From: Prostheceraeus crozeri
Taxonomy: Eukaryota; Platyhelminthes; Polycladida; Euryleptidae
Length of the DNA: 64,000 nt
Direction: 5' to 3'
Assembly (NCBI GenBank): GCA_907163375.1
Contig: CAJQUW010006864.1
Span: 310,001 to 374,000 of the forward strand
Positions 52,951 to 64,000 of the stretch are shown one piece after another; positions within the stretch are counted from its first letter, which is position 1; each line of letters opens with the position of its first letter. The notes below the pieces were generated by a model. The model made no database searches and was not told where the DNA came from. It was given only the letters and a program-made list of their open reading frames with translations. Made by a program: the position numbers and the translations under genes.

Positions 52951-53459
52951 TTTTGATCGCGACTGTCACATACCCACAAAATATTATAAAGTTTTGTGTA
53001 TCCATTCTGTATTCGAAATAAAAAACCAATGACTTGCATGCATTGGTCACCACCAACCTTACATTTAAATTGCTGTATTTCAGTAAAATGAAATTCGGCT
53101 TTTTAGCAGCATAGTTGAGTTGAGCAATAGAGCAAATGAAAGCCAAATCTGCAACATATATTATGATTTGTATTCTTTACAAGAAACTGTCCAATATTTC
53201 GGCTGTCACTGCCAGCTTCAGGGGAGCAACGTTTAATAAATTCTTGGTAGAATATCGCAGAATACGATCCAAGACTTTTTGAACTTGACTTTAAACTAAA
53301 TTTCATTGCTATGCATTGCATTTGAAGTTGAAGCTCTGTAGAATTTCTAGAATAAGTCATTGGAATTTCACAGCTGACTATAACTGTCAGCAAATAACAG
53401 CCAAGAGCCTTTACGTTGGCATTACTACTATCAAAAATCAAAGAAATATCCACTGGTCA

Positions 53460-55975
53460 TCTTCGGAATATTAGTCAATTTTTGGTATTCTTATTATAAT
53501 CAATGATGCAAAAGAGAAACAAATGCTCAATCAAAACTAAATAAATAGTTTAAAATTTAATTGATTGATCACGGGATCCTGTGGAAAAATCACAGGATCT
53601 CGAAAAATTATAAGGTTCTATGGGCTCCCAGTATTACCATTCCTCATAGTCATTCTAAATACTTGAATTGTGCTATAAGCATAGGTTACAAAGATTCAAT
53701 AAAACTTCCCTAATATTATTTAATTAAATATTATCAGGCAATCCTGTGGTTAAACAAAACTAGACGTTATGGGTGAATGTTATCGTCATATTCGGAATCA
53801 ACGACCTCAAACTATCTACGAAATCATCACTTGAGTGAGTCTCGCTAAAAATACATTTTTTGAAATAATGTGACAAGTTCCCGAATTGAAGAGTTAGTTG
53901 ACAGAATGTTTGGAAAAATTGTCAATTTCGCAGATTCTACAAATATTGCACAAACAACTAATTTACCGATCAAGTAAGCATTATTTGATTTATCTAATAA
54001 GTCGCGTTCTGTAATAGACAACAATTTCAGACAATGTCAATATAATATCCATATGTAGTGGGAGAATAAATCCATCATATGGTCAGTAAATTCATAAAAA
54101 GCTCTCAATACCAGCATTATTTCGTAAAAAGCTATCTTAATGCTGAAGACACGTATTGAACTTTGCAATATCTGCAGAAAGGATTTTCCCAAACTTTCAA
54201 CTTGGTCTATACGAATGAAATTTTGCTGCAGGAACGCCATAAAGTATATGTATTGAATAGGCGTAACCGCATGTAGGAGTTTTACTAATCGAGATTACCG
54301 TTTGGAAATGTTTAACAAACTGGATACTCCGAAATGCCTCTTATATCCAGCAAAACCGAAGTAGGCCTACGTGTGCATCGGGACCGAAGCACAGATTCAC
54401 AGCATAATTAACAAGAAGCAAGTGAATATCAAATTCACTGCTCAAAAAGTGACATGTAGGAAATCTTAATTTGAACTGCAAAGTCAAGATTAATTCTTGT
54501 ATGTTAAAAGAAATGGCTGTTTTGTATTTTGTATTAAGCATTGGCTTTCAATTGAGTCAGTAAAGTCTAAATATAAGCCGATCCTGACAATTGCTTCGAC
54601 ATTACGAGCGTGAGATTTATTCAGAAGGCATATCGCATCTCCACTGAATTCATCTCAAATTCTTCTCTGTTCAGGTCACCATTCAGAAATTGAAGATACT
54701 TTTCGCCGCAATTTTAGGAAAAGTCCTAAGAAAAAAATTTTTTTATCACTTTTGAAAAAGTCATGATGTGCTCCTTAATGTGAGCTCGATTGAGTATAAT
54801 TTTTTATACTAAAATTTCTATTTCTCTATATAATATTCTATTATTCTATATTTAATTCTATATTTTATTATTATCTATTCTATAATATCTCTATTTAATA
54901 TATTTCTCTATATAATGCATTTGGATTCTTTGGATATATTACAGGCTATATTGTTTTCATCTTGAACACGTTCTACAGGAAATGTTGATGATGATGTAAT
55001 CCTGAGAGGAATACTTTTCTTTAGAGGAGAGATCACTTGTCACTTCTTGAAGATATCCGTAGAAATGCACATGATTCAAGAGATTTTCTTCTTTTTCCAT
55101 TTGTCATTTTAGAAGCAATTCAAATGAGTCAAGGGCCGCTGCACTTGAAAGACCAGCTTCTCTACATTTTGCACAGCATGTACTACACGAAGGAGGCGCT
55201 GTGTCGAGTGGACTACAGTTTTCCGCAGCTGGAAAGTTCAGGCATCCTGTTGTGATCAGCATGGAAGTGACCAAGTAGGTCGCATGGGCGCTGATTAACA
55301 AAGTGTTCAAGAATTCATTGGTGTAGAATTGTTTACAAACTGCTATTCGGTTCAACAATCGCTTGCTTCTGAAAAGATTATGTATCAAGGAGGCGCATGG
55401 CAATACGGCTGCTCTTTCTTCACTCATGCAGGATATTTGATGCCTGAGAGATAAACGAATGTCACTGTTGATTCACAAGTTTGGTCACTGAAACTGTAAA
55501 GTTCATATTCGGCATACTCATTAGGCAGAAATTATAACTGCAGAGAGAGAGGTGCTGTGAAGGAAACAGTCAGGAAAGTGATGAATTTCTTGGCTGTAAA
55601 AAGTACGTCCAACATGTGAAATACAGGTGGTTATGGGCCATTAATGAAAGACATTTTCGCACAATAATGAAAGATCATGCTTTGAATAAACCATTATAGA
55701 GAAAATCATTCTCTCAGAATACCATACGATTCACTGGGCGTCTTTCATGTAGGCCTACAAGTGACAGCATCGACTATTATAACTGACTTCTATTAGGCAG
55801 CATTTATGAAAGCATTGACCCAATGTCAGTGGCGGGCGCGATTTCAAATCGTGTGATTAAGCGCACGATTAATCGAAAATCCCGCGATTCTGAATATTTT
55901 GAGATACAGTGACTTGAAGTTTGCAATTAATCTAGCTGGCATGATTTTTCATTTCTAGGCTATTATTCATTAAAA
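53460..55975. other. Stretch without a confident gene
   Basis: It holds a CAGGATC/GGGATCC-rich patch at about 53565-53620, AT-rich low complexity at 54800-54920, and an open stretch at 55037-55255 (72 codons) that I cannot assign. Confidence 0.4.
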
Positions 55976-55979
55976 GCTT

Positions 55980-56819
55980 GATAATTTCCATTAAAAGGCA
56001 TAGTCTATTTGGACTGAAATTATAACTGCCGTATTGTTGCTGCGATGCTCTATTTGTAAATGCTCGAGAAACCATCATTAAATAAGAAAAAGTCGCAGAC
56101 AAGGCATGAAAAGTCTTGGTAATCTATTAATAAGCTTCTACTGCAAATTTACCATCATAGAAGCACTGCAAGTACTAAAGGGTAATTCATGTGCATGTAC
56201 TATGAAGTACACGTATATTATTAATATTTCTTTTTCAGTTTTGATTCTTTTGGTCTCGAACATGGCTGCAGGAGAGTAGGTTTTTGCCGTTTCTTCTATC
56301 AGTCCTGAGACAAGTATAATTGTGCATCAACTAAGTCAAGCTATTATATTAGACTTATACTGTTTGCAAAACATTAGCAAATGTAATAGAGAGATAATAA
56401 TGATGATAATTTCCATTAAAAGGCATAGTCTATTTGGACTGAAATTATAACTGCCGTATTGTTGCTGCGATGCTCTATTTGTAAATGCTCGAGAAACCAT
56501 CATTAAATAAGAAAAAGTCGCAGACAAGGCATGAAAAGTCTTGGTAATCTATTAATAAGCTTCTACTGCAAATTTACCATCATAGAAGCACTGCAAGTAC
56601 TAAAGGGTAATTCATGTGCATGTACTATGAAGTACACGTATATTATTAATATTTCTTTTTCAGTTTTGATTCTTTTGGTCTCGAACATGGCTGCAGGAGA
56701 GTAGGTTTTTGCCGTTTCTTCTATCAGTCCTGAGACAAGTATAATTGTGCATCAACTAAGTCAAGCTATTATATTAGACTTATACTGTTTGCAAAACATT
56801 AGCAAATGTAATAGAGAGA
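55980..56819. repeat. 425-bp tandem duplication, two apparently identical copies
   Basis: Copy 1 starts at 55980 (GATAATTTCCATTAAAAGGC) and copy 2 at 56405. I saw no difference over the repeated length, which ends at AATAGAGAGA. Confidence 0.85.
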
Positions 56820-57219
56820 CATCTTCAGACTTGAATAATTTTTATCACAAAAATTCTGTGTAAGGCTTAGACACTGCGTTTCGCCATAACAAGGGTTCGT
56901 CAATACAGCTCAGAATGGCCCAGACTAGCTTAAAATATCCAGTCCGAGTCGTACTAACGAGCATTTGTAGGGAGAAAGCACAGCATCTACTGCTACCAAG
57001 GAATTTTTGTACTTAAATAGTTCAAGTCTGAGGACATTTTTCTTTTCTATGCCCAGGCGAACTGGCATACAAAAAGTTTTCTGAATGTGCTGTTTTTTAT
57101 GATTACAGCATATTTTTGTTTAAAACATTCTGATCTTGAAGGGTGAATCTTATAGTTCTATAATTGTGCATCATAGTTTAATAAACGTAATAACTGATTG
57201 AAACAAAAGACAGATTGTT

Positions 57220-57745
57220 GGCACTCCTGTACTTTAGGCCTACTGGTCCCAAAATACCCCCTCATGTACTTTACTGGTCCCTAAATATCACCTCCTGTAC
57301 TTCACTGTTCCCAAATTAAAAACAAATATTCATCCAATTAAAAGCATTTTTTGCTTCAAAAACATTAAGAAACTATATGCCATTCAGCAAGATGTCCAAG
57401 AATATTGTTGAAGGCATCTGCATGACTGTTAGCATACCTTTGTCTCCAGATGAATTCATCAAGGTGACTTGCTAGCTTATTCTCATGTTGTTCGACGTCA
57501 AGTTTCACGTCAAATTCCTTCTCAACACACTAAATACAGAGATAGCCAATCCCTTAAAACAATGCGTGGGAGTTCAAAGATCACCAGCCATAGTTCATTC
57601 GCACGATTTGACACATAGCAACACGTCAGCGTTCGTGCTAAATTTGGGACCAGCAAAGTAAAGGAGAGGATATTTAGGGACCAGTAAAGTACAGGAGGTC
57701 GTTTCTCGCATTCCCATATAGGGACCAGTAAAGTACAGGAGTGCC
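57220..57745 (-). mobile_element. MITE-like element of Merlin/ISXO2 type
   Basis: Inverted ends carry GGCACTCCTGTACTTTA and GGGACCAGTAAAGTACAGGA, with several internal repeats of the CTGTACTT(T/C)ACTG(G/T)TCCC type. A coding remnant on the minus strand resembles the C-terminus of ISXO2/IS1595-like transposases. No clear target duplication was found. Confidence 0.6.
57365..57520 (-). pseudogene. C-terminal remnant of an ISXO2/Merlin-like transposase
   Basis: The open stretch ends at TAA (57367-57365). It contains ASHLDEFIWRQRYAN and DAFNNILGHLAEW, the typical end of this transposase family. The catalytic part is absent. Confidence 0.55.
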
Positions 57746-59074
57746 AGAAAGTTAATTAATGACACTAAGAATTAATGAATCTCATACTTGAATCTACTTC
57801 TGATTATTGTTTAGTTTTCTGGTGAGTAACTACCTTCATCAACTTATATGTTGTTCTTAAACTAAGTTCAAAATAAAATGCAGTATCAATTATTCATTGC
57901 ATATCGTTATGTAAATACGGACAAATTTGACTATCTGCAATAGTGCATTGGGTAATCGGCCTTTTCATCGTCAAATCACAAACTCCACAAAGATAAATCT
58001 TATAAGTCTATTATCTGACTTAATCTCAATAAACAATTCATGATCAGTCCTTACTTGATAGCTCTAGTTAAAAGATATGTCACAGATTTCAATAAAAAAT
58101 CCAGACATAATTTCAGGACAAAAATAAGACACAGAATTACGCTTCTATTCTGAGGCTTGATGACAGCAAGCACTCGACTTTCTTGGGATGAGATATATAT
58201 CCGTTGAATATATCAGAATTCCGAAAGAGAACTTCCTCAATGAATTCAACAGTTTTCTATCGGAGTTACGCAATGCCTAATCAAGATGATCATGACAAGT
58301 TGCTGAGTGTTAATAAAGTTTTCTAAATTTCTCATTTCATTTGACGATGAATGATGGCCAGCACAAAAATCAGAGAATGGCTTCTAATAGAAGCGAGTTA
58401 ACAAGACTAAACTCATTGGCCGCCTACTCATTTTTTAGTCCATGTATTCACAATGTTTCGCCAAACAACATGAATGCGCACGGGTATAAAAGTTTGGCAA
58501 TGGAATCGTGTACATGTACTGCAATCTGTAGCTTAGAGCATCATCTGACAGGGAAATATATAGCGCAAATTATTAAATGTATCGATAAACTTAAAAAACG
58601 CTAATGCGTTCAATCTACAGTTTTCATGAAATTATGTTGGAATAATTGCAGCAGATACATTTTCTTCATTGTACAACCGGAAAACATATTTTTAATCTGG
58701 TCGATTTGATCAAACGACACAGTTGACCATTGCGAACTGTTACCAAATGCACAAAGCAAGTAGGAAAGTCCGGTTTAACTCTCAAGGGACACTACAAATT
58801 TTGGGCAGAGACATGCTAAGGAATCAATGTAATTTACTGGAATGTTACTTATTGTGATCGTCTAAGGATTACATGTGATCAAGGAATAGCCAAGTAGATA
58901 GTCGCAATGCTGGTCCCGCATAGCAATGATAGCTTTTACGGCTGACGAGTCTTCCTAAAAGGCGAAAGAAGATCTTCTAATTAAGTTCTTAACATGTTGT
59001 TAGCTTAAATTCCTTTCAATAAGTCACAAGTAGATCTTCCTTATTCAAGTGTTTCTATGCATTTCTTAGAAGAG

Positions 59075-59078
59075 TGAA

Positions 59079-59114
<36 letters not shown>

Positions 59115-59115
59115 C
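59075..59115. repeat. (GT)n(GA)n microsatellite
   Basis: A GT run followed directly by a GA run. Confidence 0.9.
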
Positions 59116-61056
59116 TGAAATTAGTGGCTCAAATGATACTTTATTATGCAAGACGTAAATAACATTTTATACGTGCACGCACATTCGTCCAACAGAAAAA
59201 ACAGTCCATTATTCTAAAACAAAATCTAGCGAGAATAAGTATCATACATTTGCAGTAAATGACATCCATCAATACACAGTCATTTGTTTTTTGTTTTAAT
59301 TTTTGATTTCGATCCTTCTATAATGCCACCATTATTAATCGGGCGTTTATCTATACAACCATGAGAAGCGGATTGTAGGTACAGTTGTACACCCTTCAGC
59401 AAAATCAGTGAATTTTTGTTTGCAAATAAATGGGACGATGCTGTATTAATTTTACCAAAATGTTTAGTTTCCGTTCTTTTATATTAGAAGCATGGTATAT
59501 CCGATTTGATAGCAATCAATGCGTGCCTGTGAACTCTAGATTGACTGATGATCGTGTCTGGATCTTTACATATATCTGTATAGAACAGGGGATGGTCTGA
59601 TGAATATTCATTTCTTTATCACTGCTTCTCAATTATTGTTTAGAAAAAAGAATAAACTCAATAAATTTGGAAAACCTCCACTGAGCAAGCAATGACTTAC
59701 AACTTTTGCAAAGTAAGAATTCAGGAACAGGTTCTGCTAAGGACAACCCATGCTGTCACCCACATGTCGGGGTCCATCAGAAACGAATAAATAATTTTTA
59801 ATTGCAATCAGCTGTAATTCATTTTGTAATAATAGCAATACGCTATCATAATCAATTGATTGTTAGAAAACAATAAGGCAATTATTTGTAATCAATGAAT
59901 CTTCGTATTTCTGACTCGCAACCATTGATTGTGTTTAATAGTAAGCATAAAATAATGTATTTATTATTATTAGGTTTAGCTATAATGTGACAAAAATATC
60001 ACCTTTGAACTAAGAGCTTTTACATGTATGCATGAATAAATAGTCCCATGGTGAAGGAAGCATTTGCCATTAAAGGTGACAGCAGCATCGATTTATGTAC
60101 CCTGAACTTTTTTATTGGCCACATGGCACATGTGTCTAGTAGAGAAAGTGTCTTCTATTAGATGATTGAATTTTTCCAAATGATGAATCTGAAATATATA
60201 GGCTGCACTATGAGACATTTGTTTAAAGAATGATTTCGAAGGACCATTTTCTTGGTTTAGAGAAATCTGGGTTGAAGTAATCGTAATATTGTATTCATCC
60301 TAGTTGATTATGTTATTTGATAAATTCAATGAGTAATTGTATGTACTAATACTTATTCCCAATTATTCTCAATCTCTCTAAAATTTCTTGTAAATGGATT
60401 TTTCCGAAATATTTGGCCGAAATCAATTTTTAAGATTATGACTAGGCCTGTTTTGTGACTCTTTATGAACGTCATGTTAGTAATGAATGGATAAAAGCGA
60501 TTCCTATATTGCAATGCAATAATAATCTACCGAAACAAAAATATTCGAGTCATTGACCAAGGAAGGTCAAATCAATATGCAATTTCCTGAAGGCATGGTC
60601 TTCAAAATTTTTTAGGCCGACAAATTGATTACAGGGAAAGGTTGTCGTAGAGATGTGCAATGACTCGCCGCATTTCATCAAACACATTGTGAAACCTCTG
60701 ATAGACCGCCACTCTGAAATGTGGTGTGAAAATAGACCACCACCCTCAGATTCACAAAGCAATGATATGATATTACTCTTCGATGTAATGCGATAATGAT
60801 AATGATGTTGACTTTCTTGAAATGCTGCTTGTTCTATGACAAAACACTTTCTGCAATGAATCACTAGAGAACAGGTGCCTATTTAGTGTAAAGACTATAC
60901 CTTATATTTATGTTTGTATGGCTTCATAAATACTGAGTAGATAAGTAGATACTTGAGCGATATAGCAATTGAATTAGAAATACGGCATTTGCCTAAATTT
61001 AATATGCGACAATTGTGTTTAACAACAATTTAACAACAAAGCTTCATACGACACAC

Positions 61057-61270
61057 TAGTGATGAATATCTAAAAGTAGTTGGTCCACTAAATTAGCATG
61101 CAAATCGATATGAATAAAGTCCATTCATCTAGTGATGAATATCTAAAAGTAGTTGGTCCACTAAATTAACATGTAAATCGATATGAAAGTCCATTCATCT
61201 AGTGATGAATATCTAAAACTAGTTGGTCCACTAAATTAACATGTAAATCGATATGAATAAAGTCCATTCC
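61057..61270. repeat. Three tandem copies of a unit of about 70 bp
   Basis: Each unit has CTAGTGATGAATATCTAAAA, GTTGGTCCACTAAATTA and AAATCGATATGAA; copies differ by a few bases and a short deletion. Confidence 0.85.
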
Positions 61271-62340
61271 ATCAATAAAGAAATCCATTTATTTCTTGGA
61301 CACTGTCAAAAATTACAAATGAATTGATTATCCCAACTACGTCGTAGAAGTGAGCAAATGACCTTACAAAATTAATATGAGACAAATTTCTAGGTTTGAC
61401 AAAGTAGCGTAAACTTGAGAAACAAATTTTCAGAGGCATTGACGTGTGTGTGTGTTCGTCAATGGTGACCCATCCGTCTGTATTTGACACAGAAAGCGTA
61501 CAACTACTTCTTAACTGGTGCATCATTGAATTGATCTGATGCACAGAATGCAGATGCCTCTAATTAAAATCAAATATGTGATTCATGAGTGGACTATGAC
61601 CATTTTGCCTTGTTTATGCATTAATAACTGTGAAAATCAAAACTCAAATTCGAAAAATCGATGACTTTTAATGAGGTAAACGTGTGAGGTGAACCGAATG
61701 TCAAACGGAACGAGAATTATGATTATTTTGATTAATCTATTGCATGTAGGATTCGTGCGACGGATCTCAAATTCGGATTCGTTCAGGCAGATAATTGAAG
61801 TTATTAAATGCCGAAATTAGCAAAAGATTCAAATATGTGAAAAGCACCGAGAAAAAATAGGTCTATTTTATCTTCAAATGATTACGAAATAGATTTCGCG
61901 AGGTTTCCACCACACGTCGTCAGGTACCGATGCGATAAGATCAAACATCGATCGCTACGCATCCGTAGCCTCATGATGCCTGGTGGACGCCGCGCGAAAT
62001 CTATCGCATGATCATTTGAATATATATTTTTTCTCGGTCCTTTCTATTTGAATGGAGATAGACGATCACAGCCTTCTTTAACAATTAGTAAAATATATAT
62101 CTAGTATGCTATAATGTTTGATTGATATAAGTCTATCGCAATGTGTGATTATTGTGAACAATTTCATAAATAGGCTTACCGATGCTCAGTAATACATCTT
62201 GTGAAACAAAAGTAGAATAAGTAGAACGCTAACAAATATTGGTGAAAATTTTACTTTCATAAGGACAAAATTGAAAAATAGACCCCGACCTCTATAATCA
62301 AGCGCCGTTAAAATTAAAGCTATTCATGCAAATTTGTTCC

Positions 62341-62423
62341 ACAAAAAGTTTTCCGAATGTGCGACTTTTCATGATTAAAGCATATTTTTTTGTTTAAAAC
62401 ATTCTTATCTTGAAGGGTGAATA
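62341..62423. repeat. Dispersed repeat, second copy at 57071-57149
   Basis: About 80 bp in the same orientation, sharing CAAAAAGTTTTC(T/C)GAATGTG and GTTTAAAACATTCT.ATCTTGAAGGGTGAAT. Confidence 0.7.
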
Positions 62424-64000
62424 AAGATAATTAGAAATCATATAGACTTGGGCCTAATGCTGAGATTTCGGTATTCTGAACATTCAGGAGTCCTCATCGA
62501 AATTTCGAAATTTCCTGACTTTCCTTCCCGAGCACGTGGATGCATTCATATCTTCTATTTAGATTGGCAGAAACTGAAGTTTCCCTTGAGTAACCTTAAC
62601 TGCGATTTCTCAGCTGGCACTGTGATAACAGAAGCAATTAACAAAGCTGATCAACCGTAATAATGTCAGCTACTGACGAGAACAGTTTTCCGACATTGGG
62701 AATACTGTTTCTGTAGCATGGTCAATAATAACAAAGATATTTACTTAAACAAATATCTTTATCTTATTCGGTATTTATCTAATCACTGAGATCCCACAGT
62801 GACAAATCCTGAAAGCGAAAACTTTGTAGTGATAAGAATGCAGACATGTTGATTTTATCAATACTTTGGTTACAGAAGACATTGATCTTACAGTAATGAA
62901 GAGGATTTATTGTTTGTAATTCAGAAGATCAAACAATAAAATGGAACTATCGTTTCTCTAATCATCAAAGTCTTCAAATAAGTGAGTCCTTCATAAGAAT
63001 AACTATACTTCTAAAAATATTGAGATTAATAGCGACAAGATTCCTCCACAATATCAAATTAATATGAACCAACCAACTGTAAAATTGATTCACTACTTTT
63101 TGTCGATAGTAGCAAGACTATCTGCATTTTAATTTAGTGAGAGTGTATTTCGTTGAATTTCATTATGTCATATTGGCATGATAACTTCACTACACTGTGT
63201 GCAACAATAGGTACTTGGGCTAAAACGACACCCTCGAGTTTTCGTCATATTAGAGGGTTCCGGTTGCCTCAAAATTTAGACAGTTAACACCGGATAATGG
63301 TCTGAGGAATTTCACTGGATTTCAGGATTCAATTCACTTAAAGCGACATTGACTAAATCAAAAATGGAAAATAGGCTTGAAATCTGCAAAGACTGTCTCA
63401 ACATATTCTTATGCACTCTGGAGGACACCCAATCAGCCAGTTGCCATTGAGACAACCGAGGTTTTTGACAAATCCACCAAAGAATATTTTTGTTTGTTAA
63501 TAAGGAATTGAGCAGGCTTATGTCCGGGGTGAGCATTAGTGTGGTTGATTATTGATTTGATGCGTGACTCAATCGCATGTGACCCTTAGCATTTCTTAGG
63601 ATAGAGACTTCAAGAATTAGCCCTTTCATAAATTTGAACGATCGTGTTTTGTTCAATCTTTGCACGTTTTCCTATTCATGTATAGGAATGCGATTTTCAG
63701 TCAATAATTATCTCAAATCAAAGATAAAAATGCATTTTGCTTTGGGATTATTCATTAATGAACTGAGATGTAGGATTACCTTGAAGATTTACCTCAATTC
63801 AACTGTAAAATTGTCAAAACGATAGTAAATAAAGTAATGCAGATGCTGGATGTTTTTGAAAGAAATATTCACTGAATCCCCATTCTGGGATGCATCCCAC
63901 TTCCCTATAATGCACCAATATATTTAACAGTGTGTAGATTCATTATATTTTTATTTTCTAAGAATTAAGCCTTGCTGCTTAAATTGTATTTTTTTAATTT

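Larger units (their letters stand above)
57750..64000. other. AT-rich stretch without a recognisable gene
   Basis: No gene supported. It contains the microsatellite at 59075-59115, the triplicated unit at 61057-61270 and a copy of a dispersed sequence at 62341-62423 (also at 57071-57149). A GT-rich run at about 61440-61455 is short. Confidence 0.5.

Noticed and set aside
55037..55255. 72-codon open stretch with exon-like look
   Set aside because: Open on both strands, no convincing splice sites at its borders and no recognised domain.
1..64000. tRNA, rRNA and snRNA genes
   Set aside because: No T-arm/B-box pattern with a foldable cloverleaf and no conserved rRNA or snRNA block was seen by eye.

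Overview
The window looks like AT-rich metazoan nuclear DNA, probably from a marine invertebrate. The evidence is eukaryotic splice sites (GTAAGT donors with pyrimidine-rich acceptors), and families of animal DNA transposons (hAT, pogo/Tigger, a DD41D-type mariner, piggyBac, Merlin/ISXO2-like, Crypton) plus a decayed non-LTR retrotransposon. The octamer TAGGCCTA also recurs across the host DNA. No confident host gene was found; one possible terminal exon lies at 19505-19627.

The main object is a virus-like Polinton/Maverick-type element at 27731-44604 (16.9 kb). Its ends are diagnostic: it begins AG and ends CT, has long terminal inverted repeats (about 1.86 kb left, 1.62 kb right), and is flanked by an exact 6-bp target duplication, TAGCTA. 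It encodes a packaging-type ATPase, a DD35E integrase with a chromodomain, an adenain-like protease, two capsid-like proteins, several small basic virion-like proteins, a UBA-RING protein, a membrane glycoprotein, a PD-(D/E)XK nuclease, a protein with three SUMO-interaction-like motifs and a zinc-binding coiled-coil protein. I find no protein-primed DNA polymerase B, superfamily 3 helicase or other known replicase. Both capsid-like genes are broken and the protease has Phe where the nucleophilic Cys is expected, so this copy is probably not an active virus.

Expression signals can be read directly. Each TIR carries an outward-in TATA promoter followed by a consensus splice donor. Splice acceptors sit just before the start codons of the first gene at each end (29608 on + and 42760 on -). 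Further TATA boxes lie before small genes on the right. A second motif, TAAGCAAA, lies 7 to 40 bases before genes on both strands, including a divergent pair at 37399-37425. It recurs before the same gene in a second, related element at the left window edge (1 to about 2100, minus strand). That fragment has the RING gene (with a stop codon) and the start of the basic-protein gene in the same order as the main element.

Other regions: a decayed piggyBac (2520-3680); a hAT element (8618-12466) with a pogo element inside it; a hAT (20176-23666, exact 8-bp duplication) with a mariner inside it; a pogo deletion derivative (44739-45636) directly right of the Polinton; a palindromic repeat family around a two-exon Crypton recombinase (46054-47957); a decayed reverse transcriptase (51708-52950); a perfect-looking 425-bp tandem duplication (55980-56819); a Merlin-like MITE (57220-57745); and long AT-rich stretches with no recognisable gene.
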